In this document: in pieces, positions 5,200 to 5,214 of the stretch
Position numbering within the stretch: the stretch's first letter is position 1
How the letters are laid out: every line of letters begins with the position of its first letter
DNA from: JAQICX01 sp964441455
GTDB taxonomy: Bacteria > Verrucomicrobiota > Kiritimatiellia > JAQICX01
Reading direction: 5' to 3'
Assembly (NCBI GenBank): GCA_964441455.1
Contig: CAYTUX010000271.1
Span: 1 to 5,214 of the forward strand
Length of the DNA: 5,214 bases
Translations under genes and position numbers: made by a program
Notes under the pieces: generated by a model
Databases searched by the model: none
Told to the model about the DNA's origin: nothing
The model's input: the letters and a program-made list of their open reading frames with translations, nothing else

Positions 5200-5214
5200 A
5201 ATGTTTTCTGTAGG

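Overview
The window is AT-rich bacterial DNA with four intact protein genes, one tRNA gene and several non-coding stretches. Two genes encode outer-membrane biogenesis proteins (an LptE-type lipoprotein and a BamD-like TPR protein), so the host is a Gram-negative (diderm) bacterium. The low GC, weak Shine-Dalgarno sites and a BamD-like protein without a lipobox suggest a lineage away from the Proteobacteria. A PVC-type group (Lentisphaerota/Kiritimatiellota-like) is my guess from general impression, not something the sequence proves.

Layout from left to right. Bases 1-204 are non-coding, with a small GC-rich hairpin and a wider inverted repeat. A soluble PAS-histidine kinase runs on the minus strand (205-1818) and ends in a degenerate receiver-like domain. 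A 47-bp divergent intergenic gap separates it from gluQ (1866-2864, plus), a glutamyl-Q tRNA(Asp) synthetase. A gene-free stretch of about 480 bp follows. It holds a perfect 10-bp-arm palindrome sitting in a promoter-like sequence, a G-rich block with regularly spaced GG runs, and a good promoter for the tRNA. The tRNA gene (3348-3424, anticodon CAT, CCA encoded) faces lptE tail to tail with only 7 bp between them. lptE (3432-3947) and bamD (4008-5009) are both on the minus strand, 60 bp apart, and probably form one transcription unit driven by a promoter near 5050-5078. The right end (about 5102-5214) is a repeat-rich segment: a REP-like GC-rich hairpin, a spaced inverted repeat, and what may be the first 7 bases of a second, inverted copy cut off by the window edge.

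Functionally, bamD and lptE serve outer-membrane protein insertion and LPS delivery. gluQ and the tRNA both belong to the translation apparatus but are not obviously co-regulated. No response regulator partner for the kinase lies in the window. No complete mobile element, CRISPR array or clearly new multi-gene system is visible. The least explained parts are the kinase's C-terminal pseudo-receiver, the palindrome-promoter at 2926-2953 and the repeats at the right edge.
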